Of a DNA stretch of 41,201 nucleotides, positions 31,566 to 38,672 are shown piece by piece. The stretch is from the NCBI GenBank assembly GCA_018816555.1, contig JAHIVT010000096.1, positions 1-41,201 of the forward strand, read 5' to 3'. The notes beneath the pieces were generated by a model, which saw only the letters and a program-made list of their open reading frames with translations, searched no databases and was not told the DNA's origin. A program made the translations under genes and the position numbers. The DNA is from Pseudomonadota bacterium (lineage in GTDB: Bacteria > Desulfobacterota > Desulfobulbia > Desulfobulbales > SURF-16). Each line of letters starts with the position of its first letter. Within the stretch, counting starts at the first letter, position 1.

Positions 31566-32171
31566 TTACGCAAGATGCCGTTGGGCAATAAACCTGCAGG
31601 TATCATGGCCCATGGCACGGCACACCTCCTCCCTTGCCATGAAGGTTCCTATGCCTTTGGGATAGCGGGGGCCGTAAACAAGGTCCATATAGGAGGCGGT
31701 GCAGGCATTGAGCAAATAACACCGGCCTCTCCTCTGGAGACCGTATTCTTCCAGATAACGACCGGCGTCATAGGCATTCTGCACGGTTGTCACCAGTTTT
31801 TCCCCAGGCACCAGTTCCTCAACTTCAATGAAACCGATACCGAAGATATTCGTAAAGGCAACCAGGGCATGAACTTCATCCTCCGTTGACCTGATCATCG
31901 GCAGAACATGTTCACGCCAATGCATGGAGGTCCGGACGCCGTGGAAGGTATGATAACCGCATTCCAGAACCGCATGATAGAGGCTCTGCTCCATCACCTG
32001 GGCCTCCGCGTCATCCATTTCCCCGGTAATCCGGGAAACCAGCTTGAAATAAAATTCATTGTAATTCATAAGGGCATAGACGCCGAAGGCGCCCATAATG
32101 CCGCGTTCATTGCTGGTGATCGGCAGACTTGAAGCTACTTCGATAATTTTTCTGCTGTCAATGGCCATCAT
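31566..32171 (-). CDS. V4R-like sensory protein
   Basis: 201 residues, start ATGATG at 32171. Helical N-terminus, then a region with HTFHGVRTSMHWREHVLP and a C-terminal motif EEVCRAMGHDTCRFIAQ, the paired-cysteine ending typical of V4R (4-vinyl-reductase-like, small-molecule- or heme-binding) domains. Overlaps the preceding paralog by 14 bases and is followed after 14 bases by the hybrid kinase, so it probably acts in the same signalling unit. Ligand unknown; the two His-rich spots (TFHGVR, SMHWREH) might contact a cofactor. Family call is moderate. Confidence 0.6.
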   Translation of the reverse strand: MMAIDSRKIIEVASSLPITSNERGIMGAFGVYALMNYNEFYFKLVSRITGEMDDAEAQVMEQSLYHAVLECGYHTFHGVRTSMHWREHVLPMIRSTEDEVHALVAFTNIFGIGFIEVEELVPGEKLVTTVQNAYDAGRYLEEYGLQRRGRCYLLNACTASYMDLVYGPRYPKGIGTFMAREEVCRAMGHDTCRFIAQRHLA

Positions 32172-32685
32172 GCCTCCTGCGCACTGAAAAGGTGCAGCAT
32201 TCCCCGCCCGTCACCAGACAATCCGTCTCTTTTACCTCGTACGTTTCGGGTAAGGCATTGAAAACCGCGGCAAGTATTCCCGCAATAAACCCGCAGGTCA
32301 CGAAGCAGACCGGATTCGGGCGACGGCCATACTTCGCCAGCCAGCCGACAACGAAATAGGAAGAATCAGCAACGGCGGTCCCGCCTTCTTCTTTAAGCTG
32401 ACTCAGGTCAATCCTGCCGAACCCCATGACGCGGTAAAGATCGGCTGCCTGCCGCAGGGCATCCGCCTTCGTGCAACCCCGCAACTGATCGGCAAGATAA
32501 CTCTTGAAATTCTGGCAAAATTCCTCGGCCGCCGTCCTGATTAAGATGTTGTGTGCATCTATCCGGGGAAACTTTTCAATCACCTGCAGAAGTCCGCAGT
32601 TATAATGGTGACAGTGGAGAGAAACAGGCACCCCGTTCAGGGTCATGATGTTATGCGCCGGGTCGAATTTGGTGGTAAAGGTCAT
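32158..32685 (-). CDS. V4R-like sensory protein
   Basis: 175 residues; begins MTFTTKFDPAHNIMTLNGVPVSLHCHHYNCGLLQVIEK. The C-terminus has ETYEVKETDCLVTGGECCTFSV, the V4R-type closing motif. Middle: EEFCQNFKSYLADQLRGCTKADALRQAADLYRVMGFGRIDL. The N-terminal SLHCHHYNC cluster of His/Cys (about 22-30) could bind metal or heme. First gene of a three-gene unit with a second V4R-like protein and a PAS-hybrid kinase. Cytosolic, no signal peptide. Confidence 0.65.
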   Translation of the reverse strand: MTFTTKFDPAHNIMTLNGVPVSLHCHHYNCGLLQVIEKFPRIDAHNILIRTAAEEFCQNFKSYLADQLRGCTKADALRQAADLYRVMGFGRIDLSQLKEEGGTAVADSSYFVVGWLAKYGRRPNPVCFVTCGFIAGILAAVFNALPETYEVKETDCLVTGGECCTFSVRRRHDGH

Positions 32686-33093
32686 CAGGAAGGCCCTCAG
32701 GGAGAGATAAAAACCAGAGTATATAATTAATCTATACAGAACTGCGGGTAAATCTGCAGTAAAAATTTTGTAAATTTCGTCACATGCCTATTGACGGCTG
32801 AAAGGATAGGACTGCGGCGAAATGCCGCACCAGGCAAGCATTTGCGGGGAAGAGCATGATCCGGCGTAGTGTACGCAAAGGTGATTTTCTGGATGGAGAT
32901 AATGACACTTATCGCTGCCTGATACGTTATTGCGGAAGTGACAAATTGTCCGGGATCTTGATTGAATGGATGCCCCGGCAGGCAAGTGCAACCAGAGCGG
33001 AGGGAGAGGGGGGACGACGGGCAAAGCGGTGATCTGCAACAACAGATCACCGCTTTGCCCGTCGTCCCCTTTTTACTTTTCGGGCAAGAGCGT
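32686..33093. other. Gap between V4R operon and oxidoreductase operon
   Basis: About 410 bases without a gene. Contains a small hairpin, TGCGGC (32813-32818)/GCCGCA with loop GAAAT, and the long perfect hairpin at 33010-33069. A TATATAATTA stretch near 32722-32732 may be part of the promoter for the leftward V4R-kinase operon. Confidence 0.5.
33010..33074. terminator. Perfect 27-bp stem-loop after the molybdenum oxidoreductase operon
   Basis: Left arm 33010-33036, loop CAACAA (33037-33042), right arm 33043-33069: 27 consecutive base pairs without mismatch, followed on the plus strand by TTTTT (33070-33074). On the minus strand it lies 19 bases beyond the operon's last stop but lacks the T-run on that side. 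Probably the operon terminator; its length and perfection are unusual. Confidence 0.65.
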
Positions 33094-34071
33094 TTACGCC
33101 CCTCTCATCTTCTCCAGTTCCTCCTCCAGCATGCCCTGAAAGAGAGGGATCTTGTAGCCGTTTTTGCTTAAGGGCACGGCCTTGGCCATTGCGGCCGCAG
33201 CAGCCTCGCGGATCACCTCAGCCCCAAGGGTGGAGTCGTTGATGATTTTCTCCACCTCCACAGCCCGCCAGGGAATGGGGGCGGCGCCGCTCAGTACCAC
33301 CCGGCTCTTTTGCACCCGGCCCCCTTCCTGCTCAAGGGCCAGGGCCACTCCGGCCAGGGCGAAATCCCAGGCCTGCCTGGCCCGCACCTTGCGGTAGGCG
33401 CTGCGCAGACCGGCAGGGGCCGGCGGCAGCAGGATCTCCGTGACGATCTCTTCCTGCTCCAGCACGGTTTCCCGAGTCACGTCCCGGGACGGCGGCACAA
33501 AAAAATCCGCCACACTAACATCGCGGCCACCCCGTGGACCGGCAATACGCAGGGTGGCCCCGAAGGCCTGCAGGGCAGGCGCCGTATCCGAGGGGTGGAC
33601 AATATAACAGTAATCGCCACCGAGAATGCAGTGGTACTGGTTTTCCCCCTCAGCCGCATAGCAGAAGTCGCCCCCTTTGCGCAGGCAGTGAAATTCACCC
33701 CGGTAGTACCAGCAACGCGGTTTCTGGCAGAGGTTGCCGCCCAGGGTGCCCTGGTTGCGGATCTGCGGGCTGCCCACGGCCGCCGCCCCCTGGGCCAGGG
33801 CCGTATATTTCTCCCGGATGAGGGGATGGACGGCCACCTCGGCGATGGTGGTCAGGGCGCCGATACTTAGCCCGCCGTCAGTGGTTTTCTTGATGCCCCG
33901 CAGCTTGTCCAGTCGACTGATACTGACAAGCTTGTCCACCGGGAAAACCTCGTCGCGGAGACAGCCGAGCAGGTCGGTGCCGCCGGCATGGATCCGGGCA
34001 TTGTCTCCGGTCAGCTGGCCCATGGCATCCTGCAGGGAAGCCGGTCTGACATAACTGAAATGAACGGTCAT
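33094..34071 (-). CDS. paoB: Aldehyde oxidoreductase FAD-binding subunit (PaoB/YagS-like)
   Basis: 325 residues. FAD subunit of a xanthine-dehydrogenase-family enzyme: YVRPASLQDAMGQL, ARIHAGGTDLLG (FAD pyrophosphate loop, ~28-38), then GSPQIRNQGTLGGNLCQKPRCWYYRGEFHCLRKGGDFCYAAEGENQYHCILGG. The extra cysteines in this insert are the [4Fe-4S] ligands that distinguish PaoB and 4-hydroxybenzoyl-CoA reductase beta subunits from plain CoxM-type ones. Start overlaps the preceding stop (ATGA), with GGAGGAAAGATC upstream. Third gene of the operon, while E. coli has it in second place. Passes electrons between the 2Fe-2S subunit and an acceptor. Confidence 0.88.
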   Translation of the reverse strand: MTVHFSYVRPASLQDAMGQLTGDNARIHAGGTDLLGCLRDEVFPVDKLVSISRLDKLRGIKKTTDGGLSIGALTTIAEVAVHPLIREKYTALAQGAAAVGSPQIRNQGTLGGNLCQKPRCWYYRGEFHCLRKGGDFCYAAEGENQYHCILGGDYCYIVHPSDTAPALQAFGATLRIAGPRGGRDVSVADFFVPPSRDVTRETVLEQEEIVTEILLPPAPAGLRSAYRKVRARQAWDFALAGVALALEQEGGRVQKSRVVLSGAAPIPWRAVEVEKIINDSTLGAEVIREAAAAAMAKAVPLSKNGYKIPLFQGMLEEELEKMRGA

Positions 34072-36404
34072 GATCTTTCCTCCGGGCTCTGTTCGGCCAG
34101 TAAACGGTTCATGGTCAGGGGATCGGCGGGGGATTGTCTCACCCGCACGCCCACTGCGTCATAGATGGCATTGGCAATGGCCGCTGCCGTGGGAATGGTC
34201 ACCGGCTCTCCCAGACCCTTGGCCCCGGTGTTGTTGGCCTCGCTATCCGGCATGTCCACCGGCAGCGAAACCATCTCTTCCGGCACATCGAGTGCGGTGG
34301 GCAGCTTATAATCGTGCAGGTTGCGATTGACCATCTTGCCGGTGCTGTTTGCATCGAGGATGCGTTTTTCCGTCATGCCCAGGCCGATGCCCATGGTGAT
34401 GCCGCCGAAGACTTGGTTGTCAAAGGTGAGCCGGTCCATCACCCGGCCGCTCTCATGGGCGCCGAGAAAACGCAGGATGCGTACCTCGCCGGTGCGGGTG
34501 TTCACCTCCACCTCGCAGAACTGGGCGGCAAAGGGATTGACCACCTTGCCCTCCGGATTCGGGCCCCGGTAGCCGATGCCCACCACCACCCCCTGTTTTT
34601 TCAGGGATGCGAGATCGGTTATCTTCACCTTTTTGCCGCTGTCCGTAGCCTCGATGTACTCGCCGGTATAACGGAGATTCTCCAGGGGGCTGCCCAGTTC
34701 TCCGGCTGCCATTTTCAGAAGCTGCTGCTTGACGGCAATGGCCGCCGAGCGCACGGCCGGGGACTCGGTGGGCACCGTCTTGCTGCCGCCGCTGGGTGTG
34801 GCATACTGGGTGGAACCGGTATCGGCATGCTCAATCTGGATGGTCTCAGGCCGCACCCCCAGCTCCTCGGCCAGCACCATGGACATGACGGTCTTGGTGC
34901 CGGTGCCGATGTCGCTGGCACCCATGTTGAGATTAACGCTGCCGTCGGCAAAGAGCTTGACGATCACCGTTGACGGCGGTCTGCCGCCGCCGACAAACCA
35001 GACACAGCTGCCCATACCCACCCCTCGTTTGAGATGATTTTTTTCCTTTCTCGCCGCAGCCGTACGACGGCGCGCCTCCCGCCAGCCAAAGGCCTCGGCA
35101 CCTTCGGTGATACAAGCTGAAAGACCTGTAGTGGTGTAGGGCGGTGAACCCTCCCGGCCCTGACTGACCAGGGGAACATTTTTGAGACGGAGATCAACCG
35201 GATCCATGCCGATGGCCTCGGCCAGGGCGTCCATCATCTGCTCCAGGGCCCAGGCGCACTGGGGATGGCCCGGCGCCCGGAATGGCCGGGCCGGGCCGGC
35301 ATTGATGGCCACATCCGTCAGCTCGCTCTGCACATTAGGGCAGACATAGAGATCACGGACCAGCCAGTCGAGCAGCGAGGTGCCACCAGCCGGGTACGCC
35401 CCGCCACTGCCCAGACCGCTGAACTGCAGGGCGGTCAGGGTGCCGTCCTTTTTCACCCCGGCCTTGATGGTCATATTGGCCGGGGGCCGGTTGCCCGCGG
35501 CGAGCATGGCCTCCTCACGGCTGAGGAAAATCTTCACCGGCCGGCCGATTTTTCTGGCCAGCAGGGCCGCGCAGATGGTGTATTTGCCCGGCTGCAGCTT
35601 GGCACCGAAACCGCCGCCCATGTAGTGGCCGATGACCCGTACCTTGCTAAGGGGCAGGCCGAGGATATCCGCGGTCTTGGCCTGCACCGCATAGACTCCC
35701 TGAGTGGATTCCCAGATGGTCAGGCTGTCCCCTTCCCAGTTGGCCACACAGCCGTGCAGTTCCATGGGGGACTGGATCTCACAGGCGGTACGGTATTTCT
35801 CCTCCAGAACCACATCCGCCTCGGCAAAACCCTTGTTCACATCGCCCCGTTCATAGGTTTCCGCCTTGAACCTGTTGCCCCCCGCATGAATCTGTGCAGC
35901 CCCGGGTGCAAGGGACTCACGTTCATCCGCCACAAAGGGCAGCACCTCGTACTCCACCGCAATCGCCCGCAGGGCATCCCGGGCCACATAGGGCGTTGTC
36001 GCCGCCACCGCGGCAACCGCCTCCCCTTCAAAGCGGCACTGAGCATCAAACAGATCGGTGACAACCTCTTCGCTATAGGGCCATTTCACCTTGCCAGCCA
36101 GGGAGGCCCCGGTCAAAATCGCATGGACGCCTTCCATCCTTTCCGCAGCCGAAATATCCACCTTCTTCACCCGGGCATGGGCGTGGGGACAGCGAAGCAG
36201 GGCCCCGTAGAGCATATTGGGCAGCACCACATCCGAGGGATAAACCGCGGTGCCGCTCACCCGCTCATAGGCGTCAACACGCGGTTGCCTCTGACCGATG
36301 ACCGTTGTCTTCCCCCAGGCAGCCGGCTCCTCGCCGGGCAGCGGCGTTTGCGGCACGGCAATCCCCTCGACAAAATAGAGATCTCTTTCATCGTCTTTCA
36401 TCAT
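34068..36404 (-). CDS. paoC: Aldehyde oxidoreductase molybdenum-binding subunit (PaoC/YagR-like)
   Basis: 778 residues, no own signal peptide, so it would be exported with the Tat-bearing partner. Xanthine dehydrogenase large-subunit family: RVSGTAVYPSDVVLPNMLYGALLRCPHAHARVKKVD (~45-80), the molybdopterin-binding GGGFGAKLQPG region (~265), PFRAPGHPQCAWALEQMMDALA (~385), and near the C-terminus GAKGLGEPVTIPTAAAIANAIYDAVGVRV with the catalytic Glu in GLGEP. Binds Moco, probably the cytosine dinucleotide form as in PaoC. ATG lies one base after the paoA-like stop. Hydroxylates aldehydes or N-heterocycles; the substrate cannot be told from sequence. Confidence 0.9.
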   Translation of the reverse strand: MMKDDERDLYFVEGIAVPQTPLPGEEPAAWGKTTVIGQRQPRVDAYERVSGTAVYPSDVVLPNMLYGALLRCPHAHARVKKVDISAAERMEGVHAILTGASLAGKVKWPYSEEVVTDLFDAQCRFEGEAVAAVAATTPYVARDALRAIAVEYEVLPFVADERESLAPGAAQIHAGGNRFKAETYERGDVNKGFAEADVVLEEKYRTACEIQSPMELHGCVANWEGDSLTIWESTQGVYAVQAKTADILGLPLSKVRVIGHYMGGGFGAKLQPGKYTICAALLARKIGRPVKIFLSREEAMLAAGNRPPANMTIKAGVKKDGTLTALQFSGLGSGGAYPAGGTSLLDWLVRDLYVCPNVQSELTDVAINAGPARPFRAPGHPQCAWALEQMMDALAEAIGMDPVDLRLKNVPLVSQGREGSPPYTTTGLSACITEGAEAFGWREARRRTAAARKEKNHLKRGVGMGSCVWFVGGGRPPSTVIVKLFADGSVNLNMGASDIGTGTKTVMSMVLAEELGVRPETIQIEHADTGSTQYATPSGGSKTVPTESPAVRSAAIAVKQQLLKMAAGELGSPLENLRYTGEYIEATDSGKKVKITDLASLKKQGVVVGIGYRGPNPEGKVVNPFAAQFCEVEVNTRTGEVRILRFLGAHESGRVMDRLTFDNQVFGGITMGIGLGMTEKRILDANSTGKMVNRNLHDYKLPTALDVPEEMVSLPVDMPDSEANNTGAKGLGEPVTIPTAAAIANAIYDAVGVRVRQSPADPLTMNRLLAEQSPEERS

Positions 36405-36405
36405 C

Positions 36406-37047
36406 TCACCTCTTTGCCTTCAGGTCAGCCGCCCTGGCCGCCGCCTTGACAATGTGGGGATAGGTGCCGCAGCGGCAGAGATTGCCGCTCACCGCCTGCC
36501 GGATCTCCGCCGGGGTCGGTTGCGGCCGGGCCCTGAGCAGTCCCTCCACGGACATGATCTGGCCTGGGGTGCAGTAGCCGCACTGCATGGCGTCCTCCTC
36601 CACAAAGGCCTGCTGCACCGGCCCCAACTCCTCGCCCTGCATCAACCCCTCCAGGGTAGTGATGCGCCGGCCTTCCGCCTCCACCGCGAGCGTCAGACAG
36701 GCATTGCGGGGCAGATCGTCGATGAGCACCGTGCAGGCCCCGCATTCACCCCGCTCGCAGCCGACCTTGGTGCCGGTCAGACCGAGATGCTCCCGCAGCA
36801 CATAGAGCAGCGACCAGCGAGGCTCCACCAGCAGCCGGTGGGTCCGGTCATTGACCAAGAGGGTGACAACCACCGCCTTCTCGGCGGAAAGTTCAGCGGG
36901 CGAGGCCTCTTTGGCCGAGGAAAGCTTACTCGTGGTGGCAATGGCAGCCATGGCCCCCACCCCAACCGATGCCAGAAAACCGCGCCGGGTATAGCCATGC
37001 TCACACTGGCATTGCCCTGTTTTCTCATCATCTTCTTTCTTCTTCAT
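36406..37047 (-). CDS. paoA: Aldehyde oxidoreductase 2Fe-2S subunit with Tat signal (PaoA/YagT-like)
   Basis: 213 residues. The Tat signal has TRRGFLASVGVGAMAAIATTS (~residues 21-40), preceded by a Cys/His-bearing leader CQCEHGY. The first cluster domain has CERGECGACTVLIDD (~110) and the second CGYCTPGQIMSVEGLLRA (~153) with CRCGTYPHIVKAA (~190): the standard pair of [2Fe-2S] clusters. The Tat motif predicts export of the folded complex to the periplasm, as for E. coli PaoABC. GGGAGAGAAAA upstream of the ATG. First gene of the operon; the PaoD/XdhC-type chaperone is not in the window. Confidence 0.92.
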   Translation of the reverse strand: MKKKEDDEKTGQCQCEHGYTRRGFLASVGVGAMAAIATTSKLSSAKEASPAELSAEKAVVVTLLVNDRTHRLLVEPRWSLLYVLREHLGLTGTKVGCERGECGACTVLIDDLPRNACLTLAVEAEGRRITTLEGLMQGEELGPVQQAFVEEDAMQCGYCTPGQIMSVEGLLRARPQPTPAEIRQAVSGNLCRCGTYPHIVKAAARAADLKAKR

Positions 37048-37097
37048 TTTTTCTCTCCCAATTGGTTGAGTTATATGAATTGGTGATAATCTCGTAT

Positions 37098-38015
37098 CTA
37101 TGCTATGGCAGCGATAGCCGCCATCATCTGATCAAATTGCGGGTTCGCCTTTTCCAGGGGTGGCTCACCTGACCGCGCATTGCCGGCGTAAATCGAATCC
37201 TTCAAAACCAGGCTGGCATGGGATACACCAACAGCCTTGGGGATGCGAAAAAAGGTGAACCGGTCGGGCAAGGATACCTTCTGCAGGTCTTCAATGCCGG
37301 TGATGTTTGCCGTGGTATCACTCTCGGAATGGGCGGCAAAGACCCGTTGAGAGAATATTTTTTTCGGGTTGAACTGTTTGATCAGTGTGTCGGTTTCTTT
37401 GATCATCTTAGACAATTCCCGGGCGCCATCCATGTCCATGCGGCAGTAGCGATAGGGATTGGCGCCGATCAGGGGTTTGTCGTTATCCAGCACATCGGCC
37501 ATGAAGGTGCGCAGCAAGCGCTCTTTCAACTCACCGACTAATCCACCAATACCACCCGCCAGATCAAGCGCTGCTGAGAAGAGATACAGGGTGCCGGTGA
37601 TTTTTTTGTTTTTCACAGAGGTATAAAAGCTCAGTGTTCCTCCCGTGGATAATCCGCCGATACTGACCTTGGCGGATTTTGCCGCAGCCACCTCCACCGC
37701 GAAGTCCACGTTGGCTTTCCACTCTTTCAGCTTAACACCTTCCATCCCCTGTGGTTCCTTGAGACCATGAAAATGCAGGAGTGGCAGATAGACGTTATAT
37801 CCGAGATTTTTAAAGAAATATTCCCCGATCGCGGTCAAGAAATACGGCGAGTCGGTGAGGCCATGCACCAGGACGATTGATTTTGCACCTGATCCCTCAT
37901 GTTCCATGATACGCGGATGACAGCCATCCCGTACCGCCTCAGCAGAGAAGTAGGGAAACTTTTGATAGTAGTCCAGCCATTCATGCTGGCGATCTTGAAG
38001 CGCTGATGGGGACAT
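37098..38015 (-). CDS. Alpha/beta hydrolase (esterase/lipase-like)
   Basis: 305 residues. Alpha/beta-hydrolase fold: KSIVLVHGLTDSPYF (oxyanion region, ~48-60), nucleophile elbow GLSTGG (Ser at ~120), and the late AAHSESDTTANITGIEDL (Asp) with VGVSHASLVL (His) completing the triad. No signal peptide; cytosolic. AAAGGAGGAATAACC upstream of the ATG is a strong ribosome binding site. On the same strand as and 50 bases upstream of the oxidoreductase operon, so they may be co-transcribed; an ester-derived aldehyde or alcohol could be its product, but that is speculation. Resembles monoglyceride-lipase/carboxylesterase families. Confidence 0.85.
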   Translation of the reverse strand: MSPSALQDRQHEWLDYYQKFPYFSAEAVRDGCHPRIMEHEGSGAKSIVLVHGLTDSPYFLTAIGEYFFKNLGYNVYLPLLHFHGLKEPQGMEGVKLKEWKANVDFAVEVAAAKSAKVSIGGLSTGGTLSFYTSVKNKKITGTLYLFSAALDLAGGIGGLVGELKERLLRTFMADVLDNDKPLIGANPYRYCRMDMDGARELSKMIKETDTLIKQFNPKKIFSQRVFAAHSESDTTANITGIEDLQKVSLPDRFTFFRIPKAVGVSHASLVLKDSIYAGNARSGEPPLEKANPQFDQMMAAIAAIA

Positions 38016-38170
38016 GGTTATTCCTCCTTTATGTTAAGGGGAACTGTGCCTTATTGCCTTTCGTTCAGAAAACCAAAACCTTCCCTTGTCGATTTTGCAA
38101 GAAAAAAACTGCTATAAAATGGCAGGAATACAAGTTTCTTTACCAATTTTTTTGAAAAAATCATAGGTTT

Positions 38171-38270
38171 GACTGTCTCGGACAACCCACTCTACAGCCG
38201 GACAGTGCATGATAAACTCCTGATTTATCGTCCCTAAAATTCGATACCAGGACTTGTGACGAAGCCATCA
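38171..38270 (+). repeat. ~100-bp direct repeat, copy 1
   Basis: Aligns without large gaps to 38500-38599 at roughly three quarters identity by eye. Shared words: GACTGTCTC, ACAGCCG, ACAGTGCATGATAAA, TATCGT, AAAATTCG, AGCCATC. Internal inverted pairs ACTGTC/GACAGT and GATAAA/TTTATC. Confidence 0.75.
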
Positions 38271-38499
38271 AGTTTCAGTTTGCCGGGAGAAGAAGCTCCT
38301 AGCCCTCTTATTCTACAAAAAATGAACCGATATTCAAATTTATGGAGAAAAAATTCCGTTTTCCTGGAATACTTCTTTTCAAGATTTTCCCCAGAAGTGC
38401 CATATCTCCGGATAACTATATGGAATCATGTTGAAATACAATTCTCCTTAAAACAAGGAATAAATTTTGCTGCATATAATTTATTCTAAAAATTCAATT

Positions 38500-38599
38500 G
38501 ACTGTCTCATAAAAAAATCTCGACAGCCGTACAGTGCATGATAAATCTTTGATCTATCGTTACGAAAATTCGGTGCCGGGAATTATTACGGAGCCATCT
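38500..38599 (+). repeat. ~100-bp direct repeat, copy 2
   Basis: Second copy of the unit at 38171-38270. A shorter relative (about 35 bases: ATCGTTACGGAAATTCGGTG and following) occurs at 29897-29931, just after the selenoprotein terminator. Confidence 0.75.
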
Positions 38600-38672
38600 C
38601 AATTGATAACAGCAAATGACAAAAACGTTTTCTTCCTAAGAAATTTGTCCAAATTATACCGGGGGAGAGAAA

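Larger units (their letters stand above)
38016..38672. other. AT-rich intergenic region with repeats
   Basis: About 660 bases between divergent genes, without a convincing ORF. It carries two ~100-bp related direct repeats (38171-38270 and 38500-38599) and between them a very AT-rich stretch. The last ~70 bases likely contain the promoter of the C25 peptidase gene; GGGGGAGAGAAA is its ribosome binding site. Confidence 0.55.

Noticed and set aside
30415-31665. 416-codon plus-strand frame opposite the hybrid kinase
   Set aside because: Antisense shadow of the kinase.
32780-32890. Possible cyclic-di-GMP or molybdenum-cofactor riboswitch before the V4R/oxidoreductase region
   Set aside because: Only a small GAAAT hairpin and a CGCAAAGG word are present; the conserved cores of either class could not be aligned and the position does not fit a leader.
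35265-36449. 394-codon plus-strand frame opposite the molybdenum subunit
   Set aside because: Antisense shadow of a clearly homologous coding gene; composition is His/Arg/Gly-rich and matches nothing.
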